This document shows, one piece after another, positions 1 to 6,742 of a stretch of 14,574 nucleotides of DNA. The DNA comes from CAHJXF01 sp038240015. GTDB lineage: Bacteria > Pseudomonadota > Gammaproteobacteria > Burkholderiales > Burkholderiaceae_D. Location of the stretch: positions 1-14,574 of the forward strand of contig JBBSEF010000073.1 in NCBI GenBank assembly GCA_038240015.1. The letters are read 5' to 3'. Position numbers and translations under genes: made by a program. Below the pieces are notes generated by a model that did not search any database, was not told the DNA's origin, and saw nothing but the letters and a program-made list of their open reading frames with translations. Position 1 is the stretch's first letter. Each line of letters opens with the position of its first letter.

Positions 1-2634
1 GCCGAGGTTCCATGCGCCTGCGGCCTTGCCGATCGCGTTCCAGGTCCAGACCGTGCCCGGTTCGACGGCTTCACTGTAGCGGCACATACAGCGCACCTTG
101 CCCCAAGTCGATTCGACCCAGATCCAGTCGTCGTCGGCGATGCCCTGGGCTTTCGCCGTCAGCGGGTTGACGAACAGGTAGTTGTGGGTGTGGATCTGCC
201 GTAGCCATGCGTTTTGCGAGTCCCAGGAGTGGTACATGGCCATCGGGCGTTGCGTCACGGCGTTGAGAGGATAGACAGCGCGGTCCGTGACCTGCAGCTC
301 GAGCGGCTCATGAAAGAAGGGCAACGGATCGAAGTAGGTCTCGATGCGGCTGCGCAGGTGCTGCGGCGGCTGCTTACCTTGTCGCTTGCCCTGCGCGGCG
401 AGGCGAAATTTCTGCAGCACTTCAGAATAGATGTGGATCAGGATCGGATCGGCATCACGGCGCATGCGTACGTTCTTCGCCCAGTCCATGTAGCCCTGAT
501 TCCAGTTGCGCATGTACTGGTATGCGGGCGGCAGTTGATAGTGGAAGACGCAGTTGTTCTTCTCGTACATCTCCCATTGCTTCGGGTTGGGCTCACCACA
601 GATCGATTTGCTGCCGTCGGCGCCGCGCCAGCCGGCGAGAAAGCCGATGCCGGAGCCCGGCGCGGTCTCGTAATTGACGATGAAGTCCGGGTAGTCCTTG
701 AACTTGCGACCGCCGTCCGCCGTAGTGAAAGCCGGCAAGCGCAACCGGCTCGCCAGCTCGACGATGACTTCCTGAAACGGCTTGCATTGCCCCAGAGGTC
801 TCACGACCGGGATGCGCACCGCGTCCACCGGGCCGTCGAACTCGGAGATCGGGCGGTCGAGGATCGACATCACGTCGTGGCGCTCAAGATAGGAAGTATC
901 GGGCAGCACCAGGTCGGCGAAGGCCGTCATTTCGGACTGAAAGGCGTCGCACACGACGAGAAACGGGATTTTGTGCTGCCCGTCCGCGTCCTTGTGCGTG
1001 AGCATCTTGCGCACGTCGGACGTGTTCATGCTGGAGTTCCAGGCCATATTGGCCATGAAGATCATGAGCGTGTCGATGCGGTAGGGGTCGCCGCGCGACG
1101 CGTTCGTTATCACGTTGTGCATTAGGCCGTGCACCGACAGCGGGTGCTCCCATGAGAAGGCCTTGTCGATCCGCACCGGTTTGCCTGCGTCGTCGACGAA
1201 CAGGTCGTTCGGATCGGCCGGAAAACCCAGTGGCATGCCCTCCAGGGGACTATTCGGCTTGACGTCCTGCGGGCCTTTAGGCGGCTTGGCGATCGGCGGG
1301 ATGGCCCGCGGGAAAGGCGCCTTGTGACGAAAGCCGCCGGGCCGGTCGATCGTGCCGAGCAGCGACATCAGGATCGCCAGCGCGCGCACCGTCTGGAAGC
1401 CGTTCGAGTGTGCGGCCAGACCGCGCATGGCGTGGAAGGCGACCGGGTTGCCGGTCACTGTCTTGTGCTCGACGCCCCAGGAGTCGATCCATGCGATCGG
1501 CAGGTGGATCTTGTGGTCGCGCGCCGTGATGCCCATCTCGTGCGCGAGCCGGTAGATCGTCTCGGCCGGAATGCCGGTTAGCTCCGCCGCCCATCCGGGG
1601 GTGCAGTCCGCGACGCGCTCGACCAGAAGCTGGAAGGACGGCTTTACGCGTTTGCCGTCCGGCAGCGTGTACTCGCCGCTCAATCGCGGATCGGCCCCCG
1701 GCGTGTGGGTCGGCACCAGCGAGTCGCTGTGGCGGTCCCACCAGAACTTGTTGTGTGGGTAGTCGGGGTTGATGACATCGCCGTCGGGGTTCATCGCGAA
1801 CAGGCCGAAGTCGTCTCCGTCCGGCGTCTGGTTGACTAGCTGCCCGGCGTTGGTATAACGCGTGACGAACTCGCGGTCGTACAGCCCCTTGTCGATGATG
1901 ACGTGGATCAAGGCCATCAGGAGCGCCCCGTCGGTGCCGGGCTTGATCGGCACCCATTCGTCGGCGATCGCGGAGTAGCCGGTGCGGATCGGGTTGACCG
2001 ACACGAAACGCCCGCCGCCGCGCTTGAACTTGGAGATCGCAACCTTCAGCGGGTTGGAGTGATGGTCCTCGGCCGTGCCGATCATCACGAACAGCTTCGC
2101 GCGGTCGAGGTCGGGGCCGCCGAACTCCCAGAACGAGCCGCCGACGGTGTAGATCATCCCGGCGGCCATGTTCACCGAACAGAAGCCGCCGTGCGCGGCG
2201 TAGTTTGGCGTGCCGAATTGCTTGGCGAACAGGCCCGTCAGCGCCTGCATCTGGTCGCGGCCGGTGAACAGCGCGAACTTCTTCGGGTCGGTCGCGCGGA
2301 TGTGCGCCAGCCGCTTCTCTAGCAGCGCGAACACCTCCGCCCAGCTGATCTCGTCGAATTCGCCATCACCGCGCTCGGAGCCCGGCCGGCGCAGCAGGGG
2401 CATGCTCAGGCGCGCCGGCGAGATCTGCTTCATCACGCCCGAGGCGCCCTTGGCGCAGATCACGCCCTTGTTCAGCGGGTGCTCGGGATTGCCGTCGATG
2501 TAGCGCACTTCGCCATTGCGCAAGTGCACGCGGATGCCGCAGCGGCACGCGCACATGTAGCAGGTTGTGTTCTTGACCTCCAGGCCGGCGATATCCTCGG
2601 ACTGGAAATCTGAGACACGTTCGTTGCTTTGCAT
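1..2634 (-). CDS. Molybdopterin / [4Fe-4S] oxidoreductase, DMSO reductase superfamily (C-terminus beyond window)
   Basis: The frame is open from an ATG at 2634 to the left edge (878 codons, no stop), so the C-terminus is missing. By eye the protein reads as a catalytic subunit of the molybdopterin oxidoreductase superfamily. Near the N-terminus C25-x2-C28-x3-C32 with C60 in a VICAKG context forms the usual [4Fe-4S] site. Further on, GGFCSVN places Cys152 where formate-dehydrogenase-type enzymes carry the molybdenum ligand; this assignment is by pattern only. The visible end (WNAIGKAAGAWNLG) lies in the C-terminal molydopterin-dinucleotide-binding domain. No twin-arginine signal is present, so the enzyme is probably cytoplasmic unless exported with a partner. 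It follows the SulP gene by 34 bp and is probably co-transcribed. A GAAGG sequence about 7 nt upstream could be the ribosome binding site. Iron-sulfur and membrane subunits would be expected to the left of the window. The substrate is unknown; relatives act on acyl-CoA, thiosulfate, polysulfide or formate. Confidence 0.88.
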   Translation of the reverse strand, partial: MQSNERVSDFQSEDIAGLEVKNTTCYMCACRCGIRVHLRNGEVRYIDGNPEHPLNKGVICAKGASGVMKQISPARLSMPLLRRPGSERGDGEFDEISWAEVFALLEKRLAHIRATDPKKFALFTGRDQMQALTGLFAKQFGTPNYAAHGGFCSVNMAAGMIYTVGGSFWEFGGPDLDRAKLFVMIGTAEDHHSNPLKVAISKFKRGGGRFVSVNPIRTGYSAIADEWVPIKPGTDGALLMALIHVIIDKGLYDREFVTRYTNAGQLVNQTPDGDDFGLFAMNPDGDVINPDYPHNKFWWDRHSDSLVPTHTPGADPRLSGEYTLPDGKRVKPSFQLLVERVADCTPGWAAELTGIPAETIYRLAHEMGITARDHKIHLPIAWIDSWGVEHKTVTGNPVAFHAMRGLAAHSNGFQTVRALAILMSLLGTIDRPGGFRHKAPFPRAIPPIAKPPKGPQDVKPNSPLEGMPLGFPADPNDLFVDDAGKPVRIDKAFSWEHPLSVHGLMHNVITNASRGDPYRIDTLMIFMANMAWNSSMNTSDVRKMLTHKDADGQHKIPFLVVCDAFQSEMTAFADLVLPDTSYLERHDVMSILDRPISEFDGPVDAVRIPVVRPLGQCKPFQEVIVELASRLRLPAFTTADGGRKFKDYPDFIVNYETAPGSGIGFLAGWRGADGSKSICGEPNPKQWEMYEKNNCVFHYQLPPAYQYMRNWNQGYMDWAKNVRMRRDADPILIHIYSEVLQKFRLAAQGKRQGKQPPQHLRSRIETYFDPLPFFHEPLELQVTDRAVYPLNAVTQRPMAMYHSWDSQNAWLRQIHTHNYLFVNPLTAKAQGIADDDWIWVESTWGKVRCMCRYSEAVEPGTVWTWNAIGKAAGAWNLG

Positions 2635-2668
2635 GGAGGGGCCTTCGGGTCGGTACGGTGAGAAGGGG

Positions 2669-4495
2669 TCAGATTGCCGCGTGCGTAGCAGGCTGGCCAT
2701 GATCGATGGTAACGACCGCCGGCACACGCGCCTCGCCGTTCGGCAGTGCGCCCTGGCACTGCCTGAAGATGCGCGTCGGGCAGGTGCGGCAGACTTCCGA
2801 GTCGAGCTTCGGATAGATGGCGTCGATGACATTCTCGCCGATCGGGAGCAGGTTTTCCTTGCCGATCTCCCCCAGATAACCGGCCCGCTCCAGTACGGCG
2901 ACGGCGGATGGCTGCAAGCGGTGGAAGTACAGGCCTCCGCCGAGCAAACGACGTCGGCGCGCTTCCTGTGCCAACAATTCGGCGCCCGCGCTGTCGATGA
3001 AATTGATGCCGGGTGCCAGCAGCAGCAGGTGTTTCTGTGCCGGTTTGTCCGCATCGACCTCGCGCAAATGGCGCTGCACATGGTCGACCGCGCCGAAGTA
3101 CAGCGCACCGTCGATGAACATCATCTTGAGTTGGCAGCAATCGGGCTCGCTGGTCTGGGTGATGAAGTGGTAGCTGGCTTCACCCGGCGCGGGCACCGCA
3201 TTGCGCATCGCCGGGCGCGCGGTGCGTTCGAGGAACACCATCAACGACAGCAGCACGCCCACGTAGATGGCGAACTCCAGATGCATGAACAGCGTGGCAA
3301 GCAGCGTCGCCAGCAGGATCGCTCCCTCGGCGCGGCTGGTTTTGACAACGCTGCGGATGTGATGGGCATCGACCAGCGAGTAGGCGACCAGAAGCAGGAT
3401 CGCCGCCATCGACGCGATCGGCAGGAAGCGCACCAGCGGTGCGAGCGCGATCAATGTCAGCACCAGGAACAGCGCCGAGAACACTGACGCCAGTGGAGTC
3501 TTCGCACCCGATGCATAGTTGATCCCGCTGCGCGTGAACGAGCCGCTCGACACGTACCCTGAGGCAAAGCTGCCGGCGATGTTCGACAAGCCCTGGCCGA
3601 TAAACTCCTGATTGCTGTCGATGCGCTGCCCCGACTTGAAGGCGATGGCGCGGGCGATGGCGATCGCCTCGGTCAGCGAAAGCATCGTCAGGGCCAGCGC
3701 GATGGCCGGCAAGTCGTGCAAGGCCTGCCCCGAGAAATCGGGTAGCGACAGCGGCGGAAGGCTGCGCGGAACCGCGGCCACGGCGGCGATACCGATGCTG
3801 TTGCCGAAGACACTGCGCAGCCCCTCGGCGAACAGGCTGCCGACCAGCATCGCACCGATCATGTACGGCACTTTCGGCACATATTTGCGCGCGGCAATGC
3901 CAGTCAGCAAGGTCACGATGCCCACGCTCAGCACGAACGGGTTGGTGTGCGGCAGTTCGTGCGCGAATCGCGCCAGCGTCTCCACGAATGACGCGCTCGC
4001 GGCGGCCGACAGTCCGAAAAAATTCTTGAGCTGACTGACCCCGATCAGCACCGCCGCGCCCGCGGTGAATCCCAGCACAACGCTGTGCGAGATGAAATTG
4101 ACCAAGATGCCAAGGCGAGCCAGCCCCATTAGGAGTTTCAGCACGCCGATCATGAACGTCAACGTGAAAACGAGCTGGATGTAGGCGGCGCTGCCCGGCT
4201 CTGCAAGCGGGCTAAGAGTCGCAAAAATTACCAGCGACAGCGCGGCGGTCGGCCCGGACACCAAGTGCAACGACGACCCGAACAACGCCGACACGATCAC
4301 TGGGACGATCGCGGTGTACAGACCGTACTCGGGCGGCAGACCGGCGATGCTCGCGTAGGCCACGGCCTGCGGCACGAGGATGATGGTGCCGGTCAAGCCC
4401 GCAAGCAAGTCGGCTCGCAGGCTGCTCCGGTCGACCAGAGGCCACCAGCGCAGCATCGGCAGAAATTTGAGGAGCCACCGCTGGGGGGTTGCCAT
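2669..4495 (-). CDS. SulP-family anion transporter with C-terminal STAS domain
   Basis: This is a 608-residue inner-membrane SulP (SLC26-like) permease. The N-terminal half carries the SulP hallmark PQAVAYASIAGLPPEYGLY followed by FGSS...SGPTAALS and then many hydrophobic helices up to about residue 430. A cytoplasmic STAS domain occupies roughly 445-565, with IDSAGAELL at the position of the family's nucleotide/phosphorylation loop. The family moves sulfate, bicarbonate, chloride or dicarboxylates; the ion here cannot be read from sequence. The start at 4495 (MATPQRW) is preferred over an upstream in-frame ATG at 4546, because GGAG lies 4 nt before it and the longer version would place a perfect inverted repeat inside the coding region. 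The extreme C-terminus has an unusual C569-x2-C572-x7-C580 cluster. The gene is divergent from the oxygenase operon and leads into the molybdopterin enzyme. Confidence 0.92.
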   Translation of the reverse strand: MATPQRWLLKFLPMLRWWPLVDRSSLRADLLAGLTGTIILVPQAVAYASIAGLPPEYGLYTAIVPVIVSALFGSSLHLVSGPTAALSLVIFATLSPLAEPGSAAYIQLVFTLTFMIGVLKLLMGLARLGILVNFISHSVVLGFTAGAAVLIGVSQLKNFFGLSAAASASFVETLARFAHELPHTNPFVLSVGIVTLLTGIAARKYVPKVPYMIGAMLVGSLFAEGLRSVFGNSIGIAAVAAVPRSLPPLSLPDFSGQALHDLPAIALALTMLSLTEAIAIARAIAFKSGQRIDSNQEFIGQGLSNIAGSFASGYVSSGSFTRSGINYASGAKTPLASVFSALFLVLTLIALAPLVRFLPIASMAAILLLVAYSLVDAHHIRSVVKTSRAEGAILLATLLATLFMHLEFAIYVGVLLSLMVFLERTARPAMRNAVPAPGEASYHFITQTSEPDCCQLKMMFIDGALYFGAVDHVQRHLREVDADKPAQKHLLLLAPGINFIDSAGAELLAQEARRRRLLGGGLYFHRLQPSAVAVLERAGYLGEIGKENLLPIGENVIDAIYPKLDSEVCRTCPTRIFRQCQGALPNGEARVPAVVTIDHGQPATHAAI

Positions 4496-4499
4496 CGTT

Positions 4500-4503
4500 C
4501 TCC
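4500..4503 (-). promoter_or_regulatory. Ribosome binding site deciding the SulP start
   Basis: On the minus strand GGAG precedes the ATG at 4495 with a 4-nt spacer (GGAGAACGATG). No comparable site precedes the longer in-frame start at 4546. This site lies directly downstream of the 4540-4509 inverted repeat. Confidence 0.65.
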
Positions 4504-4508
4504 ATTGA

Positions 4509-4540
4509 CCGTCCGGCTCGCCGTGACGCGAGCCGGACGG
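4509..4540 (-). promoter_or_regulatory. Perfect 13-bp inverted repeat just upstream of the SulP ribosome binding site
   Basis: CCGTCCGGCTCGC (4509-4521) and GCGAGCCGGACGG (4528-4540) are exact reverse complements separated by 6 nt. In the SulP mRNA they would form a very stable GC-rich hairpin ending 5 nt before the GGAG ribosome binding site. No T-tract follows on either strand, so it is not a typical Rho-independent terminator. A role in leader control, RNA stability or protein binding is inference. Confidence 0.6.
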
Positions 4541-4715
4541 CAGCACTCACTGCGCGAGTCGCTTACAACGCGGCGCGTCCGATGAAAAGCAAGCTTGGTG
4601 CCACGCCCCGGCCGGTCGATCGGCTCAGCGGCAACTAGGCCGACGACGTGGCAAGCGGGGTCAGCGGGCGCTGATTTCAGGGGATGCCCCTGGCAGTGAA
4701 CGGGGGCAATGACGG

Positions 4716-4747
4716 TGCCACGCAGCCGCGTCGGCGGCTGCGTGGCA
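4716..4747. repeat. Perfect 14-bp inverted repeat with 4-nt loop
   Basis: TGCCACGCAGCCGC (4716-4729) and GCGGCTGCGTGGCA (4734-4747) are exact reverse complements around a GTCG loop. It would fold as a strong hairpin in a leader transcript of either operon, or serve as a large palindromic protein site in DNA. No T-run follows on either strand. Its function is unknown. Confidence 0.65.
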
Positions 4748-4752
4748 TGCAA

Positions 4753-4777
4753 CTCCCGGCTATCGCGACCTCGGGAG
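4753..4777. repeat. Short inverted repeat CTCCCG/CGGGAG
   Basis: Six-base arms CTCCCG (4753-4758) and CGGGAG (4772-4777) are separated by 13 nt. The repeat lies between the 14-bp hairpin and the tandem operators. It could be a further regulator half-site pair; the arms are short enough to be chance in GC-rich DNA. Confidence 0.25.
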
Positions 4778-4802
4778 CTATTGCTAGCGCGACGATATCA
4801 TC

Positions 4803-4817
4803 GTTTCGATCGGAAAC
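4803..4817. promoter_or_regulatory. Putative operator copy 1 (GTTTC-N5-GAAAC)
   Basis: GTTTC-GATCG-GAAAC is a palindrome whose arms extend to 6 bp when the flanking C4802 and G4818 are included. An almost identical copy is centred 23 bp downstream. Size and symmetry fit a dimeric winged-helix repressor or activator (IclR- or GntR-type regulators use comparable sites), but no regulator gene is in the window, so the protein is unknown. Confidence 0.55.
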
Positions 4818-4825
4818 GCGATCAG

Positions 4826-4840
4826 GTTTCGATTAGAAAC
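4826..4840. promoter_or_regulatory. Putative operator copy 2 (GTTTC-N5-GAAAC)
   Basis: GTTTC-GATTA-GAAAC repeats copy 1, sharing GTTTCGAT at its left and GAAACG at its right, differing only in the centre. The centres are 23 bp apart, about two helical turns, so two dimers could sit on nearly the same DNA face. It lies about 175 bp upstream of the oxygenase alpha start and about 330 bp from the SulP start, and could control either promoter. Confidence 0.55.
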
Positions 4841-5015
4841 GAAAGCTTCGGCGTCCTCCGCCGCGAACTTCGTGACAGGTCCGTTTGAGTCAGTTGGAAG
4901 GTCCGAATGAAGGAGCGCGCCGATCAGGCACGGACTGTGCGTTGCAGAGGCAAGCAACCCGTCACGGTCGGTCCCGTGCGCTGGTCCTTGCGTCCCTACT
5001 CACGGAGAGAGTCCT

Positions 5016-6224
5016 ATGTCGCGCAATTCAGTCGAGTGGAAAGAACGCCCGAATTTTCCCGATACCCACTTCGTCAGCACCGACATCTACACCGACGAAC
5101 GGATTTTCCGGGACGAGCAGGAAAAGATATTCAACAAGTGTTGGATCATCGCCTGCCACGAATCGGAACTGACCAGCGCATATGACTATCGAACGTTCAG
5201 CCACCCGGGTGGCGCACCGCTGATCGTGATTCGTGGCGAGGACATGACGGTGCGCAGTTTCTACAACATCTGTCCGCATCGCGGCAACACGCTGCTCTAC
5301 GACCCGGTTGGCAACGCCAAGCGCATCACATGCATCTTCCACGCGTGGTCGTTCAACGCCAAGGGCGATTGCATCGACATCTCGCGCGGCAAGCAAGGCT
5401 ACCAGGATCGCTTCGGCTGCGAAAACGCCGGTCTGCGCGAAGTGAAGACGGAGATCGGCTACGGCGGCTTCGTGTGGGTCAACATCGACGATGACAGCTG
5501 CTCGCTGCGCGAATACATCGGTGATGCAATGAACATGCTCGACGAGAACCTCAGCATGCCGCTGGAGGTCTTCCATTATCACAAGGCAGTCGTCAACACG
5601 AACTACAAGCTGTGGCACGACACGAACAGCGAGTTCTATCACGACTACATGCACTACTTCAACCGCATCACTGGCATGATGCAGCCGGGGTACTTCGATC
5701 GCAAATACACCGGCTATCCGAACGGGCACGCATCGGTCGGCTCGATGTCGATCAAGTACGACGCCTATGAGGGCAGCAAGCAGCGCGGTGTCGGTTGGCC
5801 TGGGCTTGCGCCGGGCGGTTGGGTCCTGATCGACATCTTTCCGGGCATGACCTACAACCTGCGCACGTCAGTGCTGCGCATGGACACCGCGATTCCACTG
5901 GGCCCGAACAAGCTGATCATCGAGTTCCGCGGGCTGGGCTTGAAGAGCGACACGCCGGAGCAGCGCGCGGAGCGCGTGCGCGATCATAACCAGATCTGGG
6001 GACCGTTCGGCCGCAACCTGCACGAAGACCTGCTTGGCGTGCATGGTCAGGGCTTGGCGATGCGCGACCGTACCGACAGCAAGTGGGTACTGCACGGCCG
6101 CGAAGAAAACATGACCATCCATGATGAGGGTGGCATGCGCCACTTCTACGCCGAGTGGGGCAAGCGCATGGGACACAAGGCCTATGACCCGCAGGTCGCA
6201 GTCGAATCTGCGGTCGCCGCGTAA
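5016..6224 (+). CDS. Rieske non-haem iron oxygenase, alpha subunit (methanesulfonate-monooxygenase-like)
   Basis: This 402-residue protein is the catalytic alpha subunit of a two-subunit Rieske oxygenase, which takes electrons from a ferredoxin and hydroxylates an organic substrate with O2. The N-terminal Rieske [2Fe-2S] motif is C86-x-H88-x17-C106-x2-H109. The catalytic domain has H209 and H213 as likely iron ligands, in the context NSEFYHDYMHYFN, and D338 in LHEDLLG as the probable third ligand. Two departures stand out: Glu206 occupies the place of the usual bridging Asp, and the His pair is HxxxH rather than HxxxxH. The start at 5016 follows a good GGAGAGAG site. It is the first gene of the plus-strand operon, with the beta gene 6 bp downstream. 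The overall set of components resembles MsmABCD, but MsmA is reported to have a longer Rieske loop, so the substrate is uncertain. It could equally act on an aromatic acid or another sulfonate. Confidence 0.9.
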   Translation: MSRNSVEWKERPNFPDTHFVSTDIYTDERIFRDEQEKIFNKCWIIACHESELTSAYDYRTFSHPGGAPLIVIRGEDMTVRSFYNICPHRGNTLLYDPVGNAKRITCIFHAWSFNAKGDCIDISRGKQGYQDRFGCENAGLREVKTEIGYGGFVWVNIDDDSCSLREYIGDAMNMLDENLSMPLEVFHYHKAVVNTNYKLWHDTNSEFYHDYMHYFNRITGMMQPGYFDRKYTGYPNGHASVGSMSIKYDAYEGSKQRGVGWPGLAPGGWVLIDIFPGMTYNLRTSVLRMDTAIPLGPNKLIIEFRGLGLKSDTPEQRAERVRDHNQIWGPFGRNLHEDLLGVHGQGLAMRDRTDSKWVLHGREENMTIHDEGGMRHFYAEWGKRMGHKAYDPQVAVESAVAA

Positions 6225-6230
6225 CTGGCT

Positions 6231-6722
6231 ATGCAATCTCGAACGAACGCGAGGACGACCGTGGATCTCCGAAACGCCATTTCCGAACTCATCTGCCAAT
6301 CCTGCATGACACTCGACGACAAGAAGTTCGGTGACTACCTCGACTTGTGCGACCCGGACTATCACTACGCGATTACGGCCTACAGCCCGGAAATCCGCAA
6401 GGAAATGACTTGGCTTGAGCACGACAAGGCGGGCATGCAAGCGCTGTTCGCGAACCTTCCAAAGCACAACAGCGACCAATCGCCGCTCAGTCGGCATGTC
6501 ACGGTGTACACCGTCAAGGAAAACGAGGACGCGACGCAAGCGCACGTCATCAGCGCGCTGCAGGTGTTCAGGACGACGCTCGACGGCGGGACGACCGAGC
6601 TGTTTGCCGTCGGCAAGATTCATGACCGCGTCAGCTTGGCGGACGGCTCGCCCAAACTGCTCGATCGCAACGTCAAGCTCGACACGCGGATGCTCGGCTT
6701 CGGCTATCACGTTCCCTTCTGA
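6231..6722 (+). CDS. Rieske oxygenase beta subunit (SnoaL/NTF2-like)
   Basis: This small subunit, 163 residues from the ATG at 6231, sits directly after the alpha gene, as beta subunits of ring-hydroxylating-type oxygenases do. It lacks cofactor motifs, as expected for a structural partner with a cone-shaped NTF2-like fold. Family-like segments are the opening helix (LRNAISELICQSCMTLDDKKF), the DPDYHY strand, SRHVTVYTV in the middle and LDTRMLGFGYHVPF at the C-terminus. To my recollection these resemble the methanesulfonate monooxygenase small subunit, which should be checked. The start is ambiguous. The ATG has no clear ribosome site but lies 6 bp after the alpha stop, so coupling could serve it; an in-frame GTG at 6261 has AGGA 5 nt upstream and would give 153 residues. 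Confidence 0.85.
   Translation: MQSRTNARTTVDLRNAISELICQSCMTLDDKKFGDYLDLCDPDYHYAITAYSPEIRKEMTWLEHDKAGMQALFANLPKHNSDQSPLSRHVTVYTVKENEDATQAHVISALQVFRTTLDGGTTELFAVGKIHDRVSLADGSPKLLDRNVKLDTRMLGFGYHVPF
6252..6255 (+). promoter_or_regulatory. Ribosome binding site favouring an alternative GTG start for the beta subunit
   Basis: AGGA lies 5 nt before an in-frame GTG at 6261 within the annotated beta gene. It is the only plausible Shine-Dalgarno near the gene start and argues for translation beginning VDLRNAISE, 10 codons inside the ATG form. Confidence 0.4.
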
Positions 6723-6742
6723 TCACGCCCGACGCCCGGTCC

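Larger units (their letters stand above)
4496..5015. other. Divergent intergenic region between the SulP and oxygenase operons
   Basis: This 520-bp stretch separates the two divergent starts, and no convincing gene was found in it. It contains, left to right: the 13-bp inverted repeat next to the SulP start; a short palindrome TCAGCG-GG-CGCTGA (4661-4674); a perfect 14-bp hairpin (4716-4747); a 6-bp inverted repeat CTCCCG/CGGGAG (4753-4777); two GTTTC-N5-GAAAC palindromes (4803-4840); a direct repeat AGGTCCG (4877-4883 and 4899-4905); and the oxygenase ribosome binding site (GGAGAGAG just before 5016). Both promoters must lie here, but no convincing -35/-10 pair or sigma-54 site was recognised on either strand. 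Confidence 0.75.

Noticed and set aside
214..1125. A 303-codon plus-strand frame opposite the molybdopterin enzyme gene
   Set aside because: It is antisense to a clearly recognisable gene, has biased Arg/His/Val composition typical of complementary-strand frames in GC-rich DNA, and shows no domain.
4690..4770. Possible sigma-54 promoter sites around TGGCAG and TGGCAT
   Set aside because: The required GG-N10-GC spacing is not met at either place.
4907..5185. A 92-codon frame in the oxygenase leader with GGAAGG before its ATG
   Set aside because: It overlaps the start of the alpha subunit by about 170 bp in another frame, is rich in Arg and shows no recognisable domain. The good ribosome site keeps a short leader peptide possible, but it is not supported as a gene.
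5868..6710. A 280-codon minus-strand frame opposite the end of the alpha gene and the beta gene
   Set aside because: It is antisense to two well-supported oxygenase genes and has no domain or ribosome site of note.
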